This document shows positions 31,310-41,924 of a DNA stretch of 64,000 nt, piece after piece (position 1 is the first letter of the stretch; the number at the start of each line of letters is the position of its first letter). Under the pieces are notes generated by a model. It ran no database searches, was not told the origin of the DNA, and worked only from the letters and a program-made list of their open reading frames with translations. A program made the position numbers and the translations under genes. The DNA comes from Pterobdella sp. o SKG-2022. Its lineage: Eukaryota; Annelida; Clitellata; Hirudinida; Piscicolidae. The DNA is taken from assembly GCA_964035795.1 (NCBI GenBank), contig OZ038320.1:10537726-10601725 (forward strand), given 5' to 3'.

Positions 31310-32110
31310 TATTATTTCGTAAACGTGTGCGCAGCAAATGTTGGTACACTCAAAGGTAAATGGGTTGAAGTTGGGGAGATGATAGAGAGAATAAAGATAG
31401 ACATTTGCTGCATTCAGGAGATTAGGTTCAAAGGTGGTGGTTGCAGGTATATTGGAAATTATAAACTATGGTGGAGTGGAGGTGAAAAAAGTTTAAATGT
31501 TATTGGTGTGGTTGTTCGAGAAAATTTGATAGATAAGGTAATTGAAGTGGAAAGACATGGAGATAGAATTATAAAATTAAAATTGGTGTTAGAAGGAATT
31601 ATATATAGCTTTATATCTGCATCTGCCCCACAAGTTGGAAGATCTAGGGAAGAGAAAGAAAGGTTTTGGATCTGTCTGAGTGAGGTAATGGAAAAAGTTG
31701 CAGACGCTGAACAGCTAATTATAGGTGGAGATTCAAATGGTCATGTAGGAGACAAAAAAGGTGGTTTTGAAAGAGTGCTAGGTAAATATACCTATAGTTA
31801 AAGGAATAATGAAGGTTTGGATATTTTGGAATTTTACCAAACTTTTGATTTAATGATAGCAAACTCCATTTTTGCCAAACCAACTGATAAGTTTGTTACA
31901 TTCAAGAGGAGAGATTCAAAGTCTCAAATTGATTTTATTTTGACTAGAAGAGAACATATCCCTAAAATAAAAGACTACTCTACTCTTGCAGGAGAAGAAT
32001 GTTGTCTCTGCATAAATTACTGAGAGCAAAACTAAAAGTAGAAAAGAAAAATAAAAGAAAGAACGAAGGGAAAGCAGAATAAAAATTTGGAAGTTAAAAG
32101 AAAAGAAATT
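31310..32110 (+). pseudogene. RTE-clade retrotransposon endonuclease fragment
   Basis: Encodes part of an apurinic-type endonuclease of the RTE/BovB kind: ANVGTLKGKWVEVGEM, then ICCIQEIRFKG (catalytic Glu motif), SASAPQVGRSREEKERFW, IIGGDSNGHVG (the GD-x-N motif) and SQIDFILTRREH (the D-x-I motif). A TAA at 31799 interrupts the frame. After 32022 the frame breaks repeatedly, although KLLRAKL-type sequence continues to about 32110. No RT follows here. An RT of the same clade is at 44330-46085, but nothing shows that they were one copy. Confidence 0.8.
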
Positions 32111-32221
32111 GAAAATGGAATATGTAACTTTTCAGAGACATCGTATGATTTTTCTTCAATATTTTGTAACGAAAAACATCAAATAAAAAAAATTTTTAAT
32201 ACATTTATTTTGAATCAAAAG

Positions 32222-32275
32222 CTATAATTTTCGATAAGTTTAGCCTAATCATAAAACGTTAGCGAAAAAAATTAA
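32222..32275 (-). repeat. Core of dispersed repeat X
   Basis: Minus-strand copy of the roughly 43-bp core GCTAAyGTTTTATGAT, then AGGCTAwACTTATCG, then AAAATTATAGC. It is flanked by ATAAATGTATT as in the other copies. Copies at 26930, 33868, 35231 and 37174 show it is a family. Confidence 0.7.
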
Positions 32276-32771
32276 ATCGTAATTATGGTTATATAGTAAT
32301 TCAAAGACTATAATTAAGAATTAGTTAATTATTCAAAAAAACAGAAGTTATTTTAATTTTTATGCTATTATTTCAAATAATTAGTTGTTCAAAAGAATAC
32401 TTCAAAGAAAAATAATTTTTTTAACGATTCAAATTTTATTAAAAGAAATTAATTTCTATGTCCCTCTTCGGTCATTACCCCGTTCAAATTTTTTCAAGTC
32501 CTTTAATATTAGATTCCAGGCATTGGTAATAACTATGAGTTGTGGGTCATTATAGTCATTGAAAACAAAATTGTGCTTTTTTATTTCAAGGCTCTCCCTT
32601 ACCAAGAGATTTTTTGTAGCGAAAACTTGTTTTTTTCCACTTGTAAAATCTCAGAAGTCTTCCAGTTTTTTTCCCATGGGTACAATAGCAAGCATGTTTG
32701 CTAATTCCTGATGTTTCCGAGTCACCCTTTCTTGATTCTCCGAATGAAGCAGTAAAGGTCTGATATTGTTG

Positions 32772-32915
32772 TGCTCTGGTTGAGTAGTGTTGTGGTGGTC
32801 TGGTTGAGTAGTGTTGTGGTGGTCTGGTTGAGTAGTGTTGTGGTGGTCTGGTTGAGTAGTGTTGTGGTGGTCTGGTTGAGTAGTGTTGTGGTGGTCTGGT
32901 TGAGTAATGCTATTA
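32772..32915 (+). repeat. 24-bp minisatellite, about 6 units
   Basis: Tandem units of 24 bases (TCTGGTTGAGTAGTGTTGTG plus GTGG), nearly identical. In one frame it reads as a WLSSVVVV repeat. I do not consider that coding, since it is only the 24-bp period. Confidence 0.95.
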
Positions 32916-33115
32916 GGGGTTTTCGTGGTGGGAAGAATGAGTATTTAAATTTTTCTTAGTCAAATTTTGGATACTTCATAATAGATAATTAATTGTATCT
33001 TTTAGCCATTTTCTTGCTCTTTATTCATCTTGTCATTCAGTAATGATGGTTGATAATCGTTGACGTAACCACCACACGTGATACAATCATTCTACCCTCT
33101 TCATGCCACCCACAG

Positions 33116-34572
33116 CCGTCGATGGTTTCCAAACAGCTGATTCCATAAACGACCAGCTAAGAAGGGTTCGCTCTTTGACATATATTCATTTGTTTTGGCA
33201 TTTATCTTTTTTTTACATTATTTTTTAAATAATTATTTTAATTGTTGTTATTGCTATTTTTTTGTTATTATGCTTCTTAGGAATAAAAATATTTGAATTG
33301 TTATTATTTTTTAAATTATTTGAATTGTTATTTTATTTTTTCATTATATTATTACTAATATTTTTCAAAGGTTAAGGATGGTTTAAAGAGAGCTTAGAAG
33401 TAACTGAAGCAATCGAAGAAGAGGAACTATTATAAGATATTGGGTGTCAAAAAGTGAGAATAACTAGACTTTTTTCTTAATAACAATTCGAATAATAAAA
33501 ATAACAATAATTTTATTGTTGTTATTATTATTTTTATCGACATTAACATTACATTACTGTTAATATTTTTTTTTTCAACTTTTTTGTTTGAAAACATTTT
33601 AGGCAAATATTTTATCATCATCATAAAAGAACAGCAAACAAACGAGAGATTTCTAAGGCTTATAGAAAACTAGCTTAAAAATGGCACCCTGACAAGTACC
33701 AGGTAAATGATAAAAAGAAAAATAATAATAACATATAAAATTCATAATAATTAATGGAAATAATAAAATTTTAAATGATTTTAGTATGACTAATAATATT
33801 GAATTTTGAAAAACCACAATTATAAAACAATCTTACCAATTATAATGGTTTTTTAATATTAAAATTATATAAGCTTCAATAAGTATAGCCTTATCATAAA
33901 ACGTTAGCAAATTATAGCTTTCGTTTTAAATATATGTATGAATCCACAATGAATGTTTTATAAAACATACATAAGATGACTCTGAAAAGATTCAATAACT
34001 TTAAAACCCTCAAAAGCAACAACAAACGAATAATTTTAATAACAATGATAATAAAATTAATAATATAAGAAGGGAGAAAAGAAGCAGAAGGCGGAGAAGA
34101 TGTTCATCGACATAGCTGCAACTAAAGAGGTCCTAACAGATCCAGGTGTGTGGATTTGTGAGGTGATTTGTTGCTAGGTGATTGCTTATATTATTTAACT
34201 GGTTTTATGTTTCTCTGTGGTTTGTATCTAACTAGTCATGTTTTTGAAACCCAGTATTAGTTTCGATGTTTTTCTGCTTGAACATGAACCACTGTGAGGC
34301 TGTGATTTACACTCAATTCCTTCATTGTTTCAAACAATTATATTATTACATAGTATATTTATCGTACAACATTTTCTACTTTATCTTACCAACCTTTGTA
34401 CATGTTTTGTTACCTACCGATCCAACAACAATCCATCCTACCCAAACCAGAGAAACGTCAGAAGTTCGATCAAGGAAAAGACCCCCTGAACCCTGAAACA
34501 CAACAGAGTCAGCAGTGGCACGAGGGATTTAACCCTTTCGGCCATGGGAGCTTTAAATTCCATTTCGGATGA
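33116..34572 (+). pseudogene. DNAJC3: DNAJC3 (p58IPK) J-domain tail, 5'-truncated with in-frame stops
   Basis: Five exon-like blocks, 33116-33165, 33371-33453, 33630-33702, 34070-34145 and 34451-34572, with AG/GT borders and consistent phases, matching the last part of DNAJC3. They cover the end of the TPR region, a J domain (NYYKILGVKK, REISKAYRKLA, KWHPDKYQ), AEKMFIDIAATKEVLTDP and the family C terminus (GFNPFGHGSFKFHFG, then TGA). In the intact family this ER-lumen co-chaperone delivers clients to BiP. Three in-frame stops lie at 33395 (TAG), 33401 (TAA) and 33676 (TAA); the first replaces a conserved Gln, the others sit at Leu/Gln-type positions. No upstream TPR exons are visible before the minisatellite. 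Retained introns show it arose by DNA duplication, not retrotransposition. Everything else is so well preserved that the copy must be young or only recently broken. Confidence 0.82.
33868..33991 (+). repeat. Dispersed repeat X, rearranged copy
   Basis: Shares ATAAAACATACATAAGATG followed by TCTGAAAAG with the copy at 37174-37311, and the ATATATGTATGAATCC segment. Its central core (AATAAGTATAGCCTTATCAT) is inverted relative to the flanking parts. Confidence 0.65.
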
Positions 34573-35230
34573 TTACAACTTTAATTGTTGTTATTCTTTT
34601 AATTTTGTTTATATTTCTGTTATTAAACCTCATTTTTGTTAATATCCTCTTTTATTGATATTATTTTTCAATTAACTTTATTATTTTTCCAATATAAATG
34701 AATGTATTTCTTGTATGCATCACTATCATCACTTTTTCAATTGTATTATTATTTTTTATTTGAAATCTTAAAAGATCATGTTTTCATAATTTGATGGTAA
34801 TGTTTTAGATCCATGGAATGTGCACTGATTTTTGAATTGATAAGAGAATTTAAGTCAAGATTAATTATTTTTATCTAAAGAATTGCCTTCATTTAACAAC
34901 CATTCATTGTGAATATTTTACTTGTTATGAAATGAAATGATGCTAAGCAATTTTTTAATTTTTTGATAGCAGCTTCAAGTGATTTGTCGAGCGTAGAAAC
35001 TGAAATCTTACGATTTTAAGCACTGAACTTTTTTTCTCTGTGGTAACTCGGTTTGTAGGTATCTTCCACTGTTTTATTTGTAGCGTGTAACAATGCCAAA
35101 CTTTGAGACATCATATTTTTTATTTTCGAAAAAGCAAAACTTGCTTTACATTTTAAATTAAGAAAGTTTTGACATTTAAAATTAATTACAATTGAAACCA
35201 TCTTTGTGCTATGTGTAGGCATATTAACAT
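34573..35230. other. AT-rich sequence downstream of the DNAJC3 remnant
   Basis: No coding sequence, repeat unit or RNA gene that I can recognise. Confidence 0.5.
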
Positions 35231-35326
35231 GATGCTAATGTTTTATGATAAGGCTATACTTATCGAAAATTATAGCTTAACTTTTAAATAAATGTATGAA
35301 TTCTTAATTGATGTTTTTAAAGTTTT
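35231..35326 (+). repeat. Dispersed repeat X, copy abutting an RT fragment
   Basis: Reads GATGCTAATGTTTTATGATA and continues through AAATTATAGC, AAATAAATGTATGAATTC and TTGATGTTTTTAAAG. It is nearly identical to 37174-37275 and ends directly at the 12-base sequence AAAGTCAACATA, where the RT sequence begins. Confidence 0.8.
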
Positions 35327-36120
35327 AAAGTCAACATAAAAAACCAAAATTTCAATGAAATTACGTATGCTGACGATCAAAACTTTTAATCTTCTGATAA
35401 GCAAACAATAGAAAATATACAAAAAATAATTCCTTAAATATACTCAAAATTTGAAGATAAATCTCTCAAAAACAGTTTCATTTGAAACAAATAACTTGGG
35501 AAACACAAAAATACTTGGCCCAATATTGAACACATCAAAAGAAATACAAGAAAGAATAAGGAAAGAAAACACAATGGCAATAAAATATCATAAATATTTA
35601 ACATCGCAAAAAATTAAATTGAAAAATATAATTAGAATATCACCTACATCAGATCTATACATTTATACAATTGCTCAACTTGGACTCTAGTGGAGGAAGC
35701 CCCTTAAGACGATAGAGGCGTTTGAAAGAAAATGCTTAAGAAAGGTATTTTGGTTTTTTATCCAAAAAGAATGACGAATAATGAACTAATGAAGCAAAGT
35801 GATCTCAAAAATATAAGAGAAATAATTGCTAAGAGAAAATGGAGCTACCTTGGTCACATTCTTAGATCACCATATTTACCAATGTCGACAGAACTTGAAA
35901 ATGCCTTGCATTGAAGAAAGTAAAAAAGGACGTCCACGAAAAAATATGGCAACCGAAAAAGGACTCTCGACTTTGGAAGAAGCGAAAAATCAGGCTCAAA
36001 ACAAAGAAAACTGAAAAAACAAAATTTTCATTCCAAAATATATGTTAAGATCTCTCTCTAATACGAGAGAATTGAAAAACTCAGTTCGCTTATGGCTTGA
36101 TTAATAATAATAATAATATT
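35327..36120 (+). pseudogene. Non-LTR reverse transcriptase, C-terminal half
   Basis: Starts inside the RT with KVNIKNQNFNEITYADD, which contains the YADD catalytic motif (35366-35377). It continues with INLSKTVSFETN, RISPTSDLYIYTIAQLGL and the C-terminal signature KRKWSYLGHILRSPY, then basic GRPRKN-type sequence, and ends in a TAA/AAT-rich tail at about 36105. Several frameshifts and stops. The matching N-terminal half lies on the opposite strand at 37312-38450 and shares the breakpoint sequence. Confidence 0.78.
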
Positions 36121-36675
36121 CAACTGAAAATAACCGAATTATTATCAAAAAGTAATATAATTTTCAACTTGTTGCACCTTTCTTTCGATCAAGCTGTGAA
36201 ACAGGGTTGCTTGAAAATATTGTGCAAATGCTATTATTATTTTTGTTTAAAAAAATGCTAACCAACTGATTATTTAATAGATTCAAATAAGAAAACGTTA
36301 TAAAAACTTCAATTTCATCATATTTAAAAAACATTAACCACTAAGCCTTAATAAAATGGGATTAAATTCTATGAAGTGTCATGATGACAACTATACAAAA
36401 TATCAGATAAATATGTGTGAACATCAGAGAATCAGTTGAGAACAACAATAGAGGATGCTATTTTTTTGGCTGTTTCTGAAGCATGCCTCAGTTTTTCTTG
36501 ATGTCTGTGCCATAGAGGTTTTTTGGATAAAAAAGCCGTCATTTTGAAAAAATTTCATTTTCGTAAAATGCCACAGTACTCTTCTTGACTTTTTTGTTGA
36601 AATTATACCTTTTTTGTTGAAATTCGTTCTCAAACTTACAGAAATTTTCAATTATTTATCAAAATAACTTTTTAA

Positions 36676-37090
36676 CACCATGGTTTTCCCTAAAACCTCC
36701 CTTTATCTCAACACTTGTTCGTGTGAGCAAAAAAAGTGGAAAGTCAAACAGTGCGAAAGTGAAAAAAAGGCACGATATATATGTCAGAAGTGTGAAAAAA
36801 TATTTGGATCAAGCTCACGTCAGAACTATGGCTGTCAGCGCCAGGTTGAAGTTCATGCGGAAAGAGGAAGACAGGCTGCTATAGAGACATTAGTCAAAGC
36901 ACTCACCCATTCTCTACACCAACCAGTTCTGTACACTCACCAGTCCAGTAATTCTACAACTTTTCTACTTTCACTTTCCTCTCAGTAACCAGGTCTCAAC
37001 CGATCAGGCAGTGCCTGGTAACTCCGCTATTGCCGGTCCCCAGCCCGGATGAGAAAGGAGAATGGCCAGAACTGCCTGAGTTTTTAAAAT
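36676..37090 (+). mobile_element. GC-richer fragment, possibly 5' region of a retroelement
   Basis: Less AT-rich than its surroundings. It holds a 102-codon frame from about 36680 with a CxxC pair (YICQKCEKIFG), followed by CAACCGATCAGGCAGTGCC and GGTCCCCAGCCCGGATGAG, which look like retroelement leader sequence. I do not recognise the protein. A short host exon is possible but nothing supports it. Confidence 0.35.
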
Positions 37091-37173
37091 TGGTATTCAT
37101 TCAATTACTAGAAGATGGAGAATAAAATGATGGAATTAATAAAACCATATTATTCAATTGTATTATTATTTAA

Positions 37174-37311
37174 TTGTATTGCTAATGTTTTATGATAAGG
37201 CTATACTTATCAAAAATTATAGCTTATCTTTTAAATAAATGTATGAATCTTCAATTGATGTTTTTAAAGTTTAATTGCTATAAAAAACATACATAAGATG
37301 TGTCTGAAAAG
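37174..37311 (+). repeat. Dispersed repeat X, long copy abutting an RT fragment
   Basis: Core GCTAATGTTTTATGATAAGG, then AAATTATAGC, ATGTATGAATCTTCAATTG, TGTTTTTAAAG and an additional end AACATACATAAGATGTGTCT ending GAAAAG. It stops exactly at TATGTTGACTTT (37312-37323), the reverse complement of the 12 bases after the 35231 copy. Confidence 0.8.
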
Positions 37312-38450
37312 TATGTTGACTTTCATCTCTTCCGCTGCTTTGGATAAGTATAGTATGAAAAGTATTGGTAATAGACAATCTCCTTGAGGTGCACCAATAT
37401 TGGTTTTTAGTTCTTCTCCATAGCTGTCACCAATCTTCACACACGATGTAGTGGAAGTCATGTGGTAACGCACCATCCAAATCTTGTCATCATCTAAGTG
37501 TTCTACGAGATCGTGTCGAATGCTTTAGACATATCGACAAAAAGAACGTATTATCAGCGGTTGATCTGTTGGCTCTTTATGCTGATTGAGACGGGGGTGA
37601 AATTTTTTCTATTTTGCTTTTTATTCTTTCAAGGAGAAGGATAAAAAATATTTTTCTTGAAGAAGAGTAATGGGTCGTAAATTTTCTACTGTTTTTTGAC
37701 TATCTGGTTTAGGAATTGGAATAATTGTTCCTCTATTAATTTCTGCTGGTATTGTGTAAATTGTGAATATTTTATTGAAAAGTTCTTGTAGTTTTGGAGC
37801 AATGATTTTTTCACAGGCTTTTATTATCTCTCCTGTAATATTGTCATGCCCTGATGCTTTCCTGTTTCTTAGTTTTTTAATAGCTCACTGAATTTCAGAG
37901 TGTTATGGGATTGTTTAGAGGTTTTAGGTCTCCTTGAAAGCAATTGATAGATCCCTCAGATGTATGGCTTGTTTTTTCATAAAAATTGCCAATTTCTTTC
38001 CTTATTAATTCTTTATCAAGTGTTGTTTTCCCTTTTTCCAATGTGAGAAAAAATGGCTTGTGTTTCTTTTTGAAAAATTTGTTGAAAATATGATGAGCCA
38101 ATTGATTATTGCTGAGCTTTTCAATTTCATTGGAATCTTTTTTTTCCCTGTAATTCAGTCTTTATTTGCATAATTGTTTTATTTTATGGAATACTTTGTT
38201 TGTTTCTTTCTTTTTTTCTTTCTTGAGTTTCTCAGTTCTGATTGCTATTTTAATCTTATTGTTGAGTTCTTTCTAGTATTTTGATAGTTTGTTTATTTCA
38301 TCACAATAGGGTGTTGAGCAGTTTTTTGGATGTATCTGAAGTGTGTTGATAATGCTTTCTGTAAATGGTTGGAGTAACTGCTGTAGATCAACACAGTTTT
38401 CTATTTTTGCTTTCGAAAATGCTTTATTGATTTTTAAAAAGTGTTTTTTT
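37312..38450 (-). pseudogene. Non-LTR reverse transcriptase, N-terminal half
   Basis: The minus strand encodes, from high to low coordinates, RKEIGNFYEKTSHTSEG, RKASGHDNITGEIIKAC, IIPIPKPDSQKT, FVDMSKAFDT (motif A Asp) and IGAPQGDCLLPILFILYLSK (motif B region), ending EEMKVNI. The G-A-P-Q-G-D-C form suggests an RTE-X/Proto2-like lineage; this clade label is inferred from memory of motifs. Multiple stops and frameshifts. It breaks off just before the YADD motif, which is found in the plus-strand fragment at 35327. Confidence 0.78.
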
Positions 38451-38478
38451 AATTAAAATTTTAAGCATAAATGAGAAA

Positions 38479-39171
38479 TTGGAAATGAAAATAGCAACTA
38501 TGAATGATACAAATAAAAACAAGAAGAATGATGATATAAATAACATCAATATAGATAACAATAACAACAATGGATTAATTCACGTTAAAAAAAATCCAAA
38601 CTACAATGCAAGACCAATATGTAAATATTACAAAAAAGGCTACTGTCTTTACAATGAGAAGTGTAGATATACTCATATAAAAAATTCTTATTCTGGTATT
38701 AAAGATGCAGATAGTAATAATCAGAACATTGTAAGAAATTCATCAAAACAAACCAGTTATGATAAATATAATCATAACAATGCTACTAATCCAAGAAGCC
38801 AGTATAATTATGATAAAAATAAATATAATAACATTTATCCCAATGTAAAAAACAGAGTTTTTTACAATAAAAAATAAATTAACTATAATAACTTAAAAAT
38901 GCAAAGTATTCATGATGTAAATAGACATAATATCTACACCAATTCAAGAACCAAAATTTTTTATAACAAAAAATATAAAAATAACATCTACACCAATTCA
39001 AAAAGCCAAATTACTCATAATAAAATCTATAATAATATTGACCTCAATTCAAGAAACAGTGGAATGTATAATAATGAAAATAATTATTATGAAAAAGAAA
39101 TAAATGATAAATTTTTCAATCTTAGAAATGAGTGCAGTAATTCCCTTCATTTTTTAGAAAAAAAGATATAA
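38479..39171 (+). pseudogene. Retrotransposon ORF1 with a CCCH zinc finger and Asn-rich repeats
   Basis: Begins MEMKIATMNDTNKNKKN. After an Asn-rich leader it has CKYYKKGYCLYNEKCRYTH, a C-x7-C-x5-C-x3-H zinc finger of the RNA-binding CCCH class. The rest repeats a degenerate unit of about 13-15 residues of the form N-I-Y-x-N-S-R/K-x-x-x-x-Y-N-K, at least five times. A TAA at 38875 splits the frame, and the second part runs to TAA at 39169. It presumably binds the element's own RNA, as ORF1 proteins do; this is an inference. Confidence 0.7.
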
Positions 39172-39217
39172 TATCTGATACAGCAGATGCACATAATACA
39201 AAAAAAAACTGAAAAGT

Positions 39218-41629
39218 ATGAATACAACATCTGAACAAGATGGTAAAATAGAAAACACTTGTGATTACAAATCCTATGAAGATCTAAATAAAGAACCCAG
39301 TTTAAGCCAAAACAATAGTAATTTAATAATTGGTCATATTAATACCAGAAGCATGATAAATAAACTAGAAAAAACAACACATCTATTGAAAGAAACAAAA
39401 GTACATGTATTATCTATCAATGAATCTTGGTTGAATGAGAACAATTATATGAAAATCAAAATAAACAATTTCAACTTCATTGGATAAAATAGAAACTCAA
39501 AAAGAGGAGGAGTTGGATTTCTAATAAAAAAAATATTTACTTATGAAGAAATAGACTTTAAGTATAATTTCTCCACTTTTGAACATATCATAAAAGTACA
39601 TATGGAAAATTGCACAATCTCAATAATAACTATTCACAAACTAATTTATTCTAACAATAATATTTTTATAGATGAACTAGATAATTTAATTTCAAAAATT
39701 TATAAACCAAATAAAAAAGTAATTATAACTGGTGATTTTAATATAGACCTAATAAATATGAATTCTAGTGTAGTTAAAGGTTTTGAAAACTTAATTATAA
39801 CTTATGGCTTAAAAGCTACTATCAATAAACCTACAAGAATGTCTAGTAGAAGTCTTCTCGACATTATTATAACCAACATGGAAATAACTTCATCTTTCAT
39901 TATGACAGATGATATCTCAGATCATCTACCAATTTTCACTTCAATAAATATAAAACAAATCATACTAAACAAAAACTGTATAAATAAAATAAAAGGACAT
40001 TTTAAGGAAAACAACATAAAAAAATTTTGCAACATCCTAAAGGAAACTGAATGGCATGAAATAATAGAGAACAATAACATTAAAAATAGTAATAAAAATG
40101 ATATAAGCCTTCTTATGAAAAATTTCATTGCTTACTATAGAATATTATTTAACCAGTATTTTACAGACAAAAAAACAGCACAAAAATCAGACAAAAATGA
40201 GCCAAAGAAAGATTGGATGACAGCAGGTATATTAACCTCTACCAGGAAAAAGTCAAGCTTATACAAAAGATACATTCAATATCCCAATAAACTAACCAAA
40301 AAAAATTTTATTACTCATAGAAACATGTATAAAAAAATAATTTTTAAAGCTAAACAATTATATTACAATCATATATTAAAATCCCACATAAATGATCCTA
40401 AAATGACTTGGCAAATAATAAATGAACTCACAGGTAATATGAGAAACAAACAATATATAAAAAAAATACCACACCATAGCAAGACAATATTTAACAGAAA
40501 AGTAATGTCAGAACTTTTTAACGATTATTTCATAACTATATTTTTCGACCTAAGCAAAGCTTTTAATCTTATTAACCATAACATTTTAATAAATAAACTC
40601 AAAAACTTGGATTTTTTTGATGATGCCATAACATGGCTAACTACCTAAAAAACAGGTACCAAATAACGAATATAGGAGGTCATAGCTCCAGCACCATGCA
40701 AATAAAAACCGGAGTTCCTCAAGGATCTATCTTAGGCCCTCTTCTATTTTTAATTTACATAAACGATTTTCCTCTTAACACCTCTTACAACACCATAATG
40801 TATGCCGATGACATATCTATCTCTTTCCTTTTCAATAGTAAAAATATCGATTATGCTGCTATAAACAATACAATAAACTATAATTTAAACAATATCTTCA
40901 AATATTTCAAGCATAACGAACTAACTGTAAACACTGCAAAAACAAATTTCCTAATCTTTCACAATAATAATATCAAAATAGACTATTCTAAAATAATACT
41001 AAAACTGGATGACAACTTGAACACAAAAAATAATATCAAATTTGTAGGAATAAACTTTGACAATAAATTAACTTTCAAAGAGCCTATAATAAAATTAAAT
41101 AAAGATCTCTCAAAATGTATAGCAACTCTTTATAAGTTAAAAACTTTAATACCGAAAAATAATCTAATGAATGTTTATAAAGCAATCTTCCAATCAAAAT
41201 TGAATTATTGGAATAACATATGGGCATCTACCTACAACAATAGAACAACTAAACTTCAAACTCCAAAACAAAGCCATTAGAATCTGCCTAAATCTTAAAC
41301 AAACTGACCATATTGACTATAATAAACACAAAATTCTGGACATCAAAAGTCTAACCATATATCAATTAATAATTTACATGTATAAGCACAAACACAACCT
41401 CCTCCACTCAACTCTAGCCAATATCTTCATTTTAAACTTTGATAATAATAATAGTTGTAATTTAAAATCAGTCAATAACTACAAAGAAGAGAAATATAAC
41501 ACAATGTGTTTATCTATTATGGGTCCAAAATATTGGAATAAACTTCCTAATAATCTGAAATCAATTGATAATATAAATACTTTCAAAATTAAAGTAAAAG
41601 AATATATTTTAAATAACAAATTACTATGA
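39218..41629 (+). pseudogene. Retrotransposon ORF2: endonuclease plus reverse transcriptase, internally deleted
   Basis: The endonuclease is evident from HINTRSMINK, INESWL (catalytic Glu), IITGDFNIDL and DDISDHLPIF. A TAA at 39485 interrupts it. The RT starts abruptly: after SELFNDYF the frame jumps near 40533 straight to FFDLSKAFNLINH (motif A), so the first RT motifs, roughly 150 residues, are missing. A frameshift at about 40635 leads to the next frame with GVPQGSILGPLLFLIYINDF and MYADDISIS. Another break near 41278 precedes the C-terminal part ending LNNKLL and TGA. The deletion means this copy cannot encode an active RT. Confidence 0.8.
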
Positions 41630-41924
41630 ACCTTATAGTATATTATATCATATTACATTAAATTATATTAGAAGAAATGCCTCTCGCGGTTTCTACGCAA
41701 TTCTTTGGTTTTTTCTTCTTTGCTAATGAAATTATATATATATATATATATATTATTTTGTAAAATCTTAAAGTGAACGTTAATAATAATACCTTCAGGT
41801 TGGGGTTGCTTTCATCATAACCTAATTCCAAACGATTTCTTAGTAATTGTTATACTCTTGAATTTTTTATACTATGAAACCAACAAACTATAAAAATATT
41901 TTTGTTTTTTTGCAGCTGAAAAGT

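Larger units (their letters stand above)
38460..41760 (+). mobile_element. CR1/L2-like non-LTR retrotransposon, two ORFs, degenerate
   Basis: A nearly full-length element with ORF1 (38479 onward), ORF2 (39218-41629), a 3' segment and a terminal (AT)n run near 41727. ORF2 has endonuclease and reverse transcriptase but an internal deletion and frameshifts. Clade inferred from the LSKAF, GVPQGSILGPLLFLIYINDF and C-terminal LPNNLKSI-type sequence. Confidence 0.82.

Noticed and set aside
32771..32959. WLSSVVVV repeat protein
   Set aside because: The 24-bp minisatellite is a multiple of three, which gives a repeated peptide automatically; no start, splice or homology support.
33371..33702. Reassignment of TAA/TAG to Gln in this organism
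   Set aside because: Robo, INTU and integrin together have about 3100 codons with many Gln, all CAA or CAG, and none is TAA or TAG. The stops in the DNAJC3 tail are better explained as nonsense mutations.
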